A stretch of 13,057 bases of DNA from Prevotellaceae bacterium (GCA_031270565.1 JAISXJ010000079.1:1-13057), one strand, 5' to 3'. Positions 1 through 7,432 are shown, counted from the first letter of the stretch. Notes: generated by a model from the letters alone, not told the origin. Program-made: numbers and translations.

Positions 1-1221
1 TCTAACGTAAGTATTGTTGATTTGGGACAGATTCCAGAAAACGCACCCAATGTATTTCCGGGCATAAGCGGCGCTACCACTGAACAAAAACAGGCGTTGG
101 CGGGGATGATTGTCTGGAACACCTACGATTATTTAGAACCTAATGGGGACGGACTTTATGTCTGGGACGGTAACAAATGGAATTATACGGGTGGCAGCGA
201 TGGTTACGCTCTCTGTGTTACTGTTCCTGCGCCAGAATGCTTGCCTGCTATGCCTACTGTTACCTTTATGGTTTACAATCTTGGCGCTGACGCAGCTAAA
301 CTTAATGCCGATTACCTGGGACTTTCCCCTGCCAAACAGCAGATGGCATATCTGGCTACCCATGCTTTTAATAAGCTTGACGCCTGCGTTTACGGCGGTT
401 TGTTTCAATGGGGACGTCCAGATCTCGAACACGCCGTAAAGAGACCGGATTATCTCCGTTATGACGGAACAGACAATGCTGTCGCAGGACAGTCATCTAC
501 AATACCCACTGACGGGGAATTTTTCTATGGTTCTACTAACTGGTACACAGGAACAAATCCTGCTCAAGATGCTCTCTGGGGTAACGGGGAGGCAATTAAC
601 ACTGTTACTGCCGACGGTGTTTATAGTTTAAACAGTTATTATTACCAGAAGTCTGTCGAAACCCAATACGATCCTTGCCCTGACGGTTGGCGTGTTCCAA
701 CGCAAGATGAATTTGAGCGGCTTAGTAATTATGGTTGTGGCGCTCCTCAGACTGCCGGCGGTAATATTAACACAACTGTATCCGGTCACGCCACTATTCA
801 AAGTGGTTTAACATGGATACCTGTTGTTTGCGACAATTCCTCCGGCAAATGTGTTCCTTCCAATAGTTGGACAGTCAACATAACTTCTTCCGGTTATGCT
901 ATTTACGAGGCTTCGGTATGGACTGCTGCCAAAGGAACCGGAGGTGTTTATAGTGGATTAACTAATGATAATGTTCCTACGATTTTTGCATCAAAATCCC
1001 TTCACGACGACGATGCTCCCGAGCCTCTCTTATTCCTGCCTGCCGCCGGACATCGCTACTGCTATGACGGTGTCGTGACCGGTGTCGGCACCACCGGCTT
1101 CTATTGGAGCAGTACGATTAATTCTTATGCCCTATATATCATCTCTAACACCGTACAAACGACTTACGCCAACCCAGATATTGCACACGGCTTTTCCGTG
1201 CGGTGCGTGAAATCATTATAA
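1..1221 (+). CDS. FISUMP-domain surface protein, 5' truncated by window edge
   Basis: The reading frame is open from base 1 (Ser-Asn-Val-Ser-Ile-Val-Asp...) to the TAA at 1219-1221, so the true start lies outside the window; the TTG at 22 is only an internal codon. About 406 residues are visible. The segment DPCPDGWRVPTQDEF (about 667-711), the LPAAGHR...GFYWSST stretch (about 1036-1116) and the C-terminal HGFSVRCVK are the hallmarks of the 'Fibrobacter succinogenes major domain' (FISUMP, TIGR02145-like), common in secreted or surface proteins of Fibrobacter and Bacteroidales. A GLYVWDGNKW segment near 157-186 is often found just before this domain. The family's molecular function is not established; a surface or extracellular structural role is inferred. 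No T9SS sorting domain follows, because the FISUMP domain is the C-terminus. The gene ends at a strong terminator and is convergent with the next gene. Confidence 0.85.
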   Translation, partial: SNVSIVDLGQIPENAPNVFPGISGATTEQKQALAGMIVWNTYDYLEPNGDGLYVWDGNKWNYTGGSDGYALCVTVPAPECLPAMPTVTFMVYNLGADAAKLNADYLGLSPAKQQMAYLATHAFNKLDACVYGGLFQWGRPDLEHAVKRPDYLRYDGTDNAVAGQSSTIPTDGEFFYGSTNWYTGTNPAQDALWGNGEAINTVTADGVYSLNSYYYQKSVETQYDPCPDGWRVPTQDEFERLSNYGCGAPQTAGGNINTTVSGHATIQSGLTWIPVVCDNSSGKCVPSNSWTVNITSSGYAIYEASVWTAAKGTGGVYSGLTNDNVPTIFASKSLHDDDAPEPLLFLPAAGHRYCYDGVVTGVGTTGFYWSSTINSYALYIISNTVQTTYANPDIAHGFSVRCVKSL

Positions 1222-1244
1222 GCTAATCCGTTCAGAAACAAAGC

Positions 1245-1269
1245 AAAAGCCCCTTGCGGGGCTTTTTTT
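1245..1269 (+). terminator. Intrinsic terminator, probably bidirectional
   Basis: AAAAGCCCC (1245-1253) pairs perfectly with GGGGCTTTT (1258-1266) around a 4-base loop, and the T run continues to 1269. It sits 23 bases after the stop of the FISUMP gene. Read on the minus strand the loop is GCAA, a GNRA tetraloop, and the stem ends in TTTT, so it can also terminate the convergent Spy-like gene that ends at 1305. Confidence 0.9.
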
Positions 1270-1304
1270 GCGTTTATCGCGGTTATATTAACTTTTGATA
1301 CAAC

Positions 1305-1802
1305 TTACGGGGCAAAGAAATAATCAGTCGACTCTGTCTGATTTGCTATCGGACAGCAATGCTCTTTGCAAATTTTCTTCAGCAACTCGCCACGATAGCT
1401 GTGTTCTGCGTCGTAATATCTGAAAATTTGTTCTTCGGAAAGGACTTTTCGATAACGCGCATAGTAAGTTTGCCGTAGCGAAGCGCGTTCTGCCTCCAGT
1501 TTTATCAGCTTTTTGTTGGCAGCTTCATAGTCGGCGGAAGTGCTGCCCTCCGAAAGTCCTTTTTTGATTGCAAATTTCTTCTTCATAATTGCTCGAATCT
1601 GTTTTTCGCAATCATTGTATATTGTCCAAAAATCCACTGCCTGATCGGATGTTAAGCCGATTTTTTTTGAAAGATAAATCATTTTTTCATTGTCCAGGGA
1701 TTTTCTTTTTCTGGACATTTCACTGTCGTTTTTCTTCGTTTGTCCGACGGCAGACAACACAAACAGTAACATCAGAAGAGGGATATAAACACGATATTTC
1801 AT
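1305..1802 (-). CDS. Secreted Spy/CpxP-like small protein
   Basis: This 165-residue protein starts at the ATG of 1800-1802. An upstream in-frame extension to 1937 exists, but it would overlap the preceding gene and would bury the signal peptide. Residues 1-21 (MKYRVYIPLLMLLFVLSAVGQ) form a clear signal peptide. The mature part is rich in Lys, Glu and Arg and strongly helical. It carries two LTxxQ-like motifs, LTSDQ at 50-54 and LSEEQ at 121-125, the pattern seen in Spy/CpxP-type periplasmic helical proteins. Cysteines occur at 65, 145, 149 and 150. In Bacteroidales such proteins commonly follow an ECF sigma factor and a small anti-sigma-like membrane protein, and the gene just upstream (31-base gap) fits the second of these. 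A role in envelope stress sensing or periplasmic chaperoning is inferred; overall similarity to Spy is weak. Confidence 0.7.
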   Translation of the reverse strand: MKYRVYIPLLMLLFVLSAVGQTKKNDSEMSRKRKSLDNEKMIYLSKKIGLTSDQAVDFWTIYNDCEKQIRAIMKKKFAIKKGLSEGSTSADYEAANKKLIKLEAERASLRQTYYARYRKVLSEEQIFRYYDAEHSYRGELLKKICKEHCCPIANQTESTDYFFAP

Positions 1803-1833
1803 AATATGACATTGTGAGTTATTGATTCTATAG

Positions 1834-2154
1834 TTAATTTGCATTTGCCAAAATATATTCGACCAATACATCTTCGCTGATTTCATCCAGCACTTGGTCG
1901 GAATATTCGTTGTATCTGGAAGCAGCCTGTCCGGCATCCAGCGAAAAAGAATCGGCAGTCAGCCACCAAGCGCCGATAAGCGCCACGCCCGCAAATACAG
2001 CGGCATAAAGGAAAGGACGCACCCTGCGCCTCAACGACTTCTCAGAGGCTGCGATGCACAGATCCATACGTCGCGCAAATTGCTCGAAATAGCCATCCGG
2101 CACACTGAAATTGTGTTCTATCTTATTATCACAAGACCGTAATGTTTCGCTCAT
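1834..2154 (-). CDS. Small single-pass membrane protein, putative anti-sigma-like
   Basis: This 106-residue protein has a cytoplasmic-looking N-terminus containing FSVPDGYFEQFARRM (residues 16-30), an Arg-rich patch (42-46), one membrane helix (about 48-66) and an acidic C-terminal segment ending SEDVLVEYIL. The V-P-x-G-Y-F-x-x-F motif followed by one membrane helix is typical of short Bacteroidales proteins encoded just after ECF sigma factors and usually regarded as anti-sigma or co-regulators. Here no sigma factor gene adjoins it: the upstream neighbour is fcl, 114 bases away on the same strand. It is followed after 31 bases by a Spy-like secreted protein, with which it is probably co-transcribed. 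The start ATG at 2152-2154 has no clear Shine-Dalgarno sequence, which is usual in this phylum. The anti-sigma role is inferred from architecture and context. Confidence 0.65.
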   Translation of the reverse strand: MSETLRSCDNKIEHNFSVPDGYFEQFARRMDLCIAASEKSLRRRVRPFLYAAVFAGVALIGAWWLTADSFSLDAGQAASRYNEYSDQVLDEISEDVLVEYILANAN

Positions 2155-2181
2155 ACGTATTTTGTATTGTTGTTTAAAACT

Positions 2182-2209
2182 CCTTTTAGACTGAGAATAG
2201 TCTGAAAGG
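2182..2209 (-). other. 11-bp hairpin in the fcl / anti-sigma-like intergenic region
   Basis: CCTTTTAGACT (2182-2192) pairs with AGTCTGAAAGG (2199-2209) over all 11 positions (one G-T wobble) around a 6-base loop. It lies 27 bases before the start codon of the anti-sigma-like gene. On the minus strand only a short T run (AGTTTTAAAC) follows, so it may be a weak terminator for fcl, a processing site, or a 5' UTR element. Confidence 0.5.
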
Positions 2210-2268
2210 TTTAAGAAATAGCCGGACTAATTCACAGACAGAAGTATATCCCCGTCTGTTTTTATCTG

Positions 2269-3369
2269 TTATATATTTTTCAAATACCAGCGATACAGCA
2301 TTTCAATGCCTTCGTGCAGTTCCACTGTATGACGCCATCCAAGAGCATGGAGTTTGCTCGGGTCGGTGAGTTTGCGCATAGTGCCGTCGGGTTTGTCGGC
2401 ATTGAAAACAATTTCGCCTGTGAATCCGACAACCAGCTTAATCATATCAGCTAACTGTGCAATAGAGATTTCATTACCTGTACCAATATTAATATGACAG
2501 TTCCGAATCGCTTTCGTTTCGTTGGGGAGAGCGAGTTTTTTGATGTCCTCAAAATCGACATGTTCCATCAGATAGACACATGCTGCCGCCATATCTTCAC
2601 TCCACAGAAATTCACGCAATGGCTTGCCGGTTCCCCAAATCTCAACAGCAATCTGTTTATTATGGCGAAAAACGCCGTATTTTTCCAGAATCGCCACTAT
2701 CTCCGTGTCCGTGCTCTCACCTGTTATATTTTCTATCGGGTACCGGTTCAAGTCTTTGCGAATCATGTCCCATTCGTTGGTTTCAAAAGCTTTTGCAAGA
2801 TGAATTTTCCGCATGATAGCCGGAAGAACATGACTTTTTTCGAGATCAAAGTTGTCGTTAGGTCCGTAGAGGTTGGTCGGCATAGCGGCAATAAAATTTG
2901 TACCGTACTGAATATTGAAACTTTCGCAAAGTTTAAGTCCTGCTATTTTTGCAATGGCATACGGTTCATTGGTATATTCAAGGGGCGATGAGAGCAGAAC
3001 ATCCTCCGTCATTGGCTGAGGCGCTTCTCCGGGATAGATGCACGTGCTTCCAAGAAACAGCATCTTTTTTATACGGTGTCTGAAACATTCGCCAATGACA
3101 TTCTGTTGAATCTGTAAATTTCGGTAGATGAAATCGGCACGGTAGCGATTATTTGCCATAATTCCACCAACAAAGGCTGCTGCCAGAATCACATAATCGG
3201 GACGCTGTTCATCAAAAAAGCGACGAACGGCTTCCGTATCCAGCAAATCAAGTTCCTGATGCGACCGACCAATGAGATTGGCATATCCGCTCTCTTCAAA
3301 ACATCGCCAAATAGCCGACCCCACCAGTCCGCGATGCCCTGCAATGTATATTTTTGCTGTTTTGTCCAT
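2269..3369 (-). CDS. fcl: GDP-L-fucose synthase
   Basis: This enzyme (also called WcaG) converts GDP-4-keto-6-deoxymannose to GDP-L-fucose by epimerisation at C3 and C5 followed by NADPH-dependent reduction, in the cytoplasm. It is a short-chain dehydrogenase/reductase: the NADP-binding glycine motif GHRGLVG is at residues 11-17, and the catalytic Ser108, Tyr137 and Lys141 (SPLEYTNEPYAIAK region) line up with E. coli Ser107, Tyr136 and Lys140. Cys110 and His180 match the proposed epimerisation residues Cys109 and His179. The PTNLYGPNDNFD block is at 164-175. At 366 residues it is longer than the E. coli enzyme (about 321); the extra length is mainly an insertion around 196-240, common in Bacteroidota versions. 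The ATG at 3367-3369 lies 2 bases after the stop of a DUF1016 remnant, with AAAAGGAT about 8 bases upstream as a ribosome binding site. It works directly after gmd, located upstream on the same strand. Confidence 0.96.
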   Translation of the reverse strand: MDKTAKIYIAGHRGLVGSAIWRCFEESGYANLIGRSHQELDLLDTEAVRRFFDEQRPDYVILAAAFVGGIMANNRYRADFIYRNLQIQQNVIGECFRHRIKKMLFLGSTCIYPGEAPQPMTEDVLLSSPLEYTNEPYAIAKIAGLKLCESFNIQYGTNFIAAMPTNLYGPNDNFDLEKSHVLPAIMRKIHLAKAFETNEWDMIRKDLNRYPIENITGESTDTEIVAILEKYGVFRHNKQIAVEIWGTGKPLREFLWSEDMAAACVYLMEHVDFEDIKKLALPNETKAIRNCHINIGTGNEISIAQLADMIKLVVGFTGEIVFNADKPDGTMRKLTDPSKLHALGWRHTVELHEGIEMLYRWYLKNI

Positions 3370-3371
3370 TG

Positions 3372-3599
3372 TTATAATCCTTTTAATTTTTCGATTAGTT
3401 CTTCGCCTGTCGGCAATAATGTTTGATAGTTTTGCGGTAAAGTTGCGTTGAAATTTGTCTGATTCAGCAGATATTGTTCATAGGTTTTACTTTCGATTTG
3501 GTGAATAAGAACATTTTTTGCCCAACTAATTTCTCTAACCAATGGATAGACATTTGTAACATATTGCCCATAAATTAGTAACAGCAAAAGTACTGCCGA
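3372..3599 (-). pseudogene. Collapsed remnant of a DUF1016 (YhcG/PDDEXK-type) nuclease gene
   Basis: About 70 codons, open from a TAA at 3600-3602 to the TAA at 3372-3374, contain no in-frame ATG at the 5' end (only TTG at 3585-3587). The translation joins three pieces of the DUF1016 family: LVREISW (from the N-terminal helical domain), KNVLIHQIES-TYE-LLNQTNFNATLP (the following conserved segment), and LPTGEELIEKLKGL, which resembles the extreme C-terminus. The stretch between the first two pieces and the whole PDDEXK nuclease domain between the last two are missing, so the full gene (usually about 330-380 codons) has shrunk by in-frame internal deletions. It lies between gmd and fcl, and its last codons overlap the fcl ribosome binding site, which may explain why this end survived. 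The family match is from recalled motifs; translation of the remnant is unlikely to give a working protein. Confidence 0.7.
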
Positions 3600-3600
3600 T

Positions 3601-3650
3601 TAAATAATACTGTCATTCTCGCGCAGGCGGGAATGACAAGGATTATTTTA
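3601..3650. repeat. Intergenic palindrome (GTCATTC...GAATGAC type)
   Basis: TGTCATTCTCGC (3611-3622) pairs with GCGGGAATGACA (3627-3638) around a GCAG loop, 12 pairs with one T-G wobble. Outside a small internal loop, AAATAAT (3602-3608) pairs with ATTATTT (3642-3648), making a stem of about 50 bases. The core resembles the short palindromic repeats with a GTCATTCCCGC/GCGGGAATGAC stem that recur between genes in many bacteria; that resemblance is from memory. It sits between the gmd stop (3663) and the DUF1016 remnant, so in a gmd-fcl transcript it would form a hairpin between the two genes. Confidence 0.7.
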
Positions 3651-3662
3651 AACAGCTCTCAT

Positions 3663-4721
3663 TCAAACATCTTTTTCCACCAGCTTCATGTCGTTGGTTA
3701 TCATCAGCCTGATTAATTCTTCAAACGTTGTTTGTGTCGGATTCCATCCAAGCAATGTACGCGCTTTGGTTGGGTCGCCCATCAGTTGCTCCACCTCCGC
3801 CGGACGAAAATAACTTGGATCAACCTCTATTAAAATGCGTCCGGTGGCTATGTCTATGCCTTGTTCGTCTATGCCTTTTCCACGCCACTCAAGTTCGATG
3901 CCGGCATAATGAAACGCCAGCGTACAAAATTCCCGCACCGAATGCATCTCTCCTGTGGCAATTACAAAGTCTTCGGGGGTGTGATGCTGGAGCATCAGCC
4001 ACATACACTCTACATAGTCTTTGGCATAACCCCAGTCGCGCAGAGCGTCAAGGTTGCCGATGTAGAGTTTATCCTGCTTTTTGTGTGCGATACGTGCTGC
4101 GGCAAGTGTTATTTTCCGTGTTACAAATGTTTCGCCGCGCCGTTCACTCTCGTGGTTGAACAGGATACCGTTTACGGCAAACATTCCATACGCTTCCCGA
4201 TAGTTTTTCGTAATCCAGAAGCCGTACTGTTTTGCCACGCCGTATGGCGAACGCGGGTAAAAGGGCGTTGTCTCTTTTTGAGGCACTTCCTGTACCAGTC
4301 CGAAAAGTTCCGAAGTGGATGCCTGATAGATTTTACACAATTTCTCCAGATTGAGAATACGCACTGCCTCCAGTAAACGCAACGTGCCGATGGCGTCCGC
4401 CTCAGCCGTATATTCAGGGACATCGAAACTAACCTTTACGTGACTTTGAGCCGCGAGATTGTAGATTTCATCAGGCTTGACTTCCTGAATGATGCGTATC
4501 AGCGAACTGGAATCGGTCATGTCGCCATAATGCAGGTTAATGGCGCGTTTCTTCTTCATATTGCGTACCCACTCGTTGAGATACAAGTGTTCGATACGTC
4601 CGGTATTGAAACTGGATGAGCGGCGTAAAATGCCGTGCACTTCGTAATTTTTATTTAGCAAAAATTCTGCCAGATAAGAACCGTCCTGACCGGTAATACC
4701 TGTAATAAGAGCTGTTTTCAT
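3663..4721 (-). CDS. gmd: GDP-mannose 4,6-dehydratase
   Basis: This enzyme converts GDP-D-mannose to GDP-4-keto-6-deoxy-D-mannose, the first step to GDP-L-fucose. The 352-residue protein is an extended short-chain dehydrogenase/reductase. The nucleotide-binding motif GITGQDG is at 8-14, followed by ILRRSSSFNTGRIEHLY (31-47). The catalytic set Thr136, Glu138, Tyr160 and Lys164 (STSELFG...SPYGVAK) lines up with E. coli Thr132, Glu134, Tyr156 and Lys160. The substrate-binding LFNHESERRGETFVTRKI block is intact. Length is normal for the family. The start ATG at 4719-4721 is 40 bases after the wzz-like stop, so it is probably in the same transcript. Its product feeds fcl downstream; the DUF1016 remnant and a palindrome interrupt the usual gmd-fcl adjacency. 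Confidence 0.97.
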   Translation of the reverse strand: MKTALITGITGQDGSYLAEFLLNKNYEVHGILRRSSSFNTGRIEHLYLNEWVRNMKKKRAINLHYGDMTDSSSLIRIIQEVKPDEIYNLAAQSHVKVSFDVPEYTAEADAIGTLRLLEAVRILNLEKLCKIYQASTSELFGLVQEVPQKETTPFYPRSPYGVAKQYGFWITKNYREAYGMFAVNGILFNHESERRGETFVTRKITLAAARIAHKKQDKLYIGNLDALRDWGYAKDYVECMWLMLQHHTPEDFVIATGEMHSVREFCTLAFHYAGIELEWRGKGIDEQGIDIATGRILIEVDPSYFRPAEVEQLMGDPTKARTLLGWNPTQTTFEELIRLMITNDMKLVEKDV

Positions 4722-4761
4722 ATCCTGTAAACCATTTTTTGAGCGTGTACATTGCGAGAGA

Positions 4762-5718
4762 TTATTCCTCCGAGAAAAATGTTTTCACCTTTTTGCGGCG
4801 TTTAAAGCCCCACGCGCATAATACGCCGAACAAATAACCGACAAGCGTCCAAAGCGCCAGTTTATATAGGCGTAAGAAAGTTTGCACAACCATATTTTCT
4901 GTGGTGAAGCTTACGCCGTCGGGATACATGGCAAGTTCGTAGCCAAGCCGCTGTTTTTCATTTAAAAGGTCGCGCATATTCTCATAAAAAAGCTTGTATC
5001 GCGAAGGCTCAAACCGGATTACTGCCCCGTTGAGGTGCATACTCATACGTTTTTCCTCGCCAAAATAGTCATAGTTGGACAGGCTGTCGAGCCGTTGTAA
5101 TTCTTTATTACAAAAGGCGATTCGTTCAAGCAAAAGGGCTTTGCTCGCTTCGTTTACCCGCGTAAAATCGGCTTGCGTTTCAAAATAGCGCTTGATGCCC
5201 TGTTGGATGGGCATAAAATCCGGCGACTGCCGTATTGCCACTTTCACGCCAAACCTGTCCGGCATCACCACGTTAAATGTATCTGTTCCGAAATTCGCTG
5301 TCCGGTCATAATCCACAAAATCGGGAATGGAATCGTTTTTCAAATCAATAACGGGATAGGTCTGTATGCTGCGGATGCGGCATGCCAGCGTATCGTCGAT
5401 TTGTAATGCGTCTGCCAGTCGCTCGGGTTCGGCAAGGCAGTATGAATTAAGCTGTTCAAAACCGTTTTGAACATACTGCCGCAAGTCCGGCGAAAACAAA
5501 ATCGTTGTGCTGCCCTTGTAGAGTTGCTTCGTCGGACGTGAGAGGTACAAGCCGCAAGCCAGAAACAATACCGTTACAATAGCCACCATCCAGGCGTAGT
5601 GGTAGGTGAGTTTGAGCGTCGTTGCAAGAAGCCGCAACAAACCTGTCAAGAGTTTTTTCAACCAATTAAAGAATGTAACAAGCATTTCAAACAAATTCAT
5701 TTCTCTTCGGTGTTCCAT
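4762..5718 (-). CDS. Wzz-like polysaccharide chain-length determinant (PCP family)
   Basis: This 318-residue inner-membrane protein has the polysaccharide co-polymerase layout: an N-terminal membrane helix (about 41-59), a large periplasmic domain (about 60-285) with a helical, probably coiled-coil stretch (about 185-260), and a second membrane helix (about 286-304) ending in a basic tail (FKRRKK). No cytoplasmic tyrosine-kinase domain is attached, so it resembles O-antigen Wzz rather than the kinase-fused capsule type. It should set the length of a glycan polymerised by a Wzy-type enzyme, which is not in the window. A second start at Met7 (5698-5700), preceded by GAAGAGAA, looks at least as good as the one used here. 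It lies between the flippase and gmd. Sequence motifs are weak, so the call rests on topology and context. Confidence 0.75.
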   Translation of the reverse strand: MEHRREMNLFEMLVTFFNWLKKLLTGLLRLLATTLKLTYHYAWMVAIVTVLFLACGLYLSRPTKQLYKGSTTILFSPDLRQYVQNGFEQLNSYCLAEPERLADALQIDDTLACRIRSIQTYPVIDLKNDSIPDFVDYDRTANFGTDTFNVVMPDRFGVKVAIRQSPDFMPIQQGIKRYFETQADFTRVNEASKALLLERIAFCNKELQRLDSLSNYDYFGEEKRMSMHLNGAVIRFEPSRYKLFYENMRDLLNEKQRLGYELAMYPDGVSFTTENMVVQTFLRLYKLALWTLVGYLFGVLCAWGFKRRKKVKTFFSEE

Positions 5719-5929
5719 ACAAAAAGGAATTTAATAAGTTGTGTGTTCAATATGTAAAGAAGATTTTTTATCATCGCACAAAAGTAATCTAAAATTATCA
5801 ACTGACGACAGTTTTTAGAAAATCTGTTGTTGCATACGGGGAAACAGGTTAGTAATTAATAAGAAGATTTTTTATTACTGCCGTTGCACTCACTATTTGA
5901 ATATCCGAATCACGGAATAAAGAGATGGC
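5719..5929. other. 211-base gap between flippase and wzz-like gene, with a 15-nt direct repeat
   Basis: No gene is visible. The 15-mer AAGAAGATTTTTTAT occurs at 5757-5771 and again at 5861-5875 in the same orientation. The second copy lies in an imperfect hairpin, AGTAAT (about 5851-5856) with ATTACT (about 5874-5879). The gap also holds the candidate minus-strand promoter at 5779-5786. Confidence 0.5.
5779..5786 (-). promoter_or_regulatory. Candidate -7 element upstream of the wzz-like gene
   Basis: On the minus strand this reads TACTTTTG, matching the Bacteroidota -7 consensus TAnnTTTG, 60 bases before the ATG at 5718. No good -33 TTTG is seen at the expected spacing. It could give wzz, gmd and fcl a promoter separate from that of rsmD. 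Confidence 0.4.
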
Positions 5930-7432
5930 TTAGTCGAAAGTTTCGCCGCGAAGCAGTCCGATAACATCACGCAACACCTGCGACCCCAGTCCCCACGTCG
6001 CGGCTAAATAGAAGCCAATGCCTGTCGCCAACTGGACAACAAAGGTGAGATGTATGCCCAATCCCAGTCGCGTACAGCCGTATAACAAGCCGTACATCGC
6101 GGCAGCTATTGCCATATATGGCAGAATGTCTTTGAGATGGTCCGTCAACCGGTAACCTATAAAATGACCCGCTGCCACCACATCGCCGACATACGCCAGA
6201 AAAGAAGCGCAGACAAAACCAATCAACAGCCGTTGAATGGATAACGTCCCCTGAAAAAATTGTACATCAATTCGCCACGCCGGCTCGCAGGTTATCGAAA
6301 CAGAGACCGCACAGACAAAAATGCTAAGTATAATCATCGCGTTGCGCAGCATTTCCAGACGGAAATTCCATCGCGGCTGTCCGATGGTAATCAAAGTTTG
6401 CAGACAAAGGCTTTGAAAGGGCGCAAAGACGGCAGCAAACGCCAGAATTTGTAAATAAGGCACTGTGGGTAGCCATTTTGCCGAGAGAAAAATTTCGATA
6501 AAATTTTCGGCAGTTCCCACCAAACCAAACATAATCGGGAAAATCAGAAAAGCATTGATACGCATCAACTTGCGGAAGTATAATAATTGTCTGGGTTTGT
6601 CGTCATTGAGTTTGGAAAGCACCGGATAGGCTACGCCTGACAGAGCGCCGCTTACAATTGTGCTTGGAATCTGCTGAAACTTATTTGCCTGATAATAATA
6701 ACCCAAATCCTCTTTCCGGTAGTACCGTCCAATTATCAGATGATAAATATATTTTACAAGCGTGTTGATTACACTGGTCAGCATCAGTATTGCGCTGAAG
6801 GCGAAAAGTTCTTTTATCACGCCAAAATTTGGTTTTGCACGAGGCGCCCAATCGCTCAAAATCCACATGACAGCCACCCTGACAGCCGCCTGCAACACCT
6901 GTTGCCATGCAATTGCCCAGTAGGCATATCCGCGCCACGCCAACAGTACGGTTACGATTGCAGACACTACGGCGGAAGTCAAATTCGCTATGGATAACTC
7001 TTTAAACTTTAAATCTTTGGTGAGTTTTATCGTTTGAATAATGCCGAGAGAGTTAATAATGATGGCAACAAAGAGAAATGCCCCCAGGTCAGTCAATTCG
7101 GGCATCCGGAAATAACGGGCAATGGCAGGCAAGGTGGCTACCAAGCCAATATAAAGAATAATGCTGAGTAGAATATTAAAGATAAACGCGGCGGAATAAT
7201 CGGCATCGGTATTCGTTTGCCGTCTCACCAAAACAGCCGTAAAACCGCTTTCCACCAGAACATTGCTCAAAATAGTGAAAATGGCTAACGCTCCGATTAA
7301 ACCAAAGTCATCGGGCGAGAGCAGGCGCGCTGTAACAATGCCCGTCGCAAATGCCACTATCTGAAAACCGAACTTGTCGATAATGCTCCAGACAATGGAG
7401 GTTGCAGTCTGTTTTTTGAGGTTGTTTGCCAT
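5930..7432 (-). CDS. Wzx/WzxC-type polysaccharide flippase (MOP superfamily)
   Basis: This 500-residue, very hydrophobic protein has roughly 12-14 predicted membrane helices along its whole length. The N-terminal pattern (SIVWSIIDKFGFQIVAFATGIVTARLLSPDDFGLIG, then VLVESGFTAVLVRRQ) and the central GRYYRKEDLGYYYQANKF are characteristic of the WzxC-like branch of polysaccharide transporters (COG2244). These proteins flip undecaprenyl-linked oligosaccharide units across the inner membrane. It starts 12 bases after the rsmD stop, so the two are likely co-transcribed although functionally unrelated. The gap of 211 bases to the wzz-like gene is larger than elsewhere in the cluster. A lipid II or other lipid-linked substrate cannot be excluded, but the neighbouring wzz, gmd and fcl favour a surface glycan. 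Confidence 0.9.
   Translation of the reverse strand: MANNLKKQTATSIVWSIIDKFGFQIVAFATGIVTARLLSPDDFGLIGALAIFTILSNVLVESGFTAVLVRRQTNTDADYSAAFIFNILLSIILYIGLVATLPAIARYFRMPELTDLGAFLFVAIIINSLGIIQTIKLTKDLKFKELSIANLTSAVVSAIVTVLLAWRGYAYWAIAWQQVLQAAVRVAVMWILSDWAPRAKPNFGVIKELFAFSAILMLTSVINTLVKYIYHLIIGRYYRKEDLGYYYQANKFQQIPSTIVSGALSGVAYPVLSKLNDDKPRQLLYFRKLMRINAFLIFPIMFGLVGTAENFIEIFLSAKWLPTVPYLQILAFAAVFAPFQSLCLQTLITIGQPRWNFRLEMLRNAMIILSIFVCAVSVSITCEPAWRIDVQFFQGTLSIQRLLIGFVCASFLAYVGDVVAAGHFIGYRLTDHLKDILPYMAIAAAMYGLLYGCTRLGLGIHLTFVVQLATGIGFYLAATWGLGSQVLRDVIGLLRGETFD

Noticed and set aside
1803..1937. Longer start for the Spy-like protein at 1937
   Set aside because: It would overlap the anti-sigma-like gene by about 100 bases and place 45 unrelated residues before a clear signal peptide.
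2234..2259. ACAGAC...GTCTGT as terminator of fcl
   Set aside because: The stem has only 6 pairs, the loop is 14 bases, and on the minus strand there is no T run after it.
3585..3592. TACTTTTG on the minus strand as a promoter for fcl
   Set aside because: It matches TAnnTTTG, but it lies inside the pseudogene frame about 215 bases from fcl with no -33 element; several such words are expected by chance in 13 kb.
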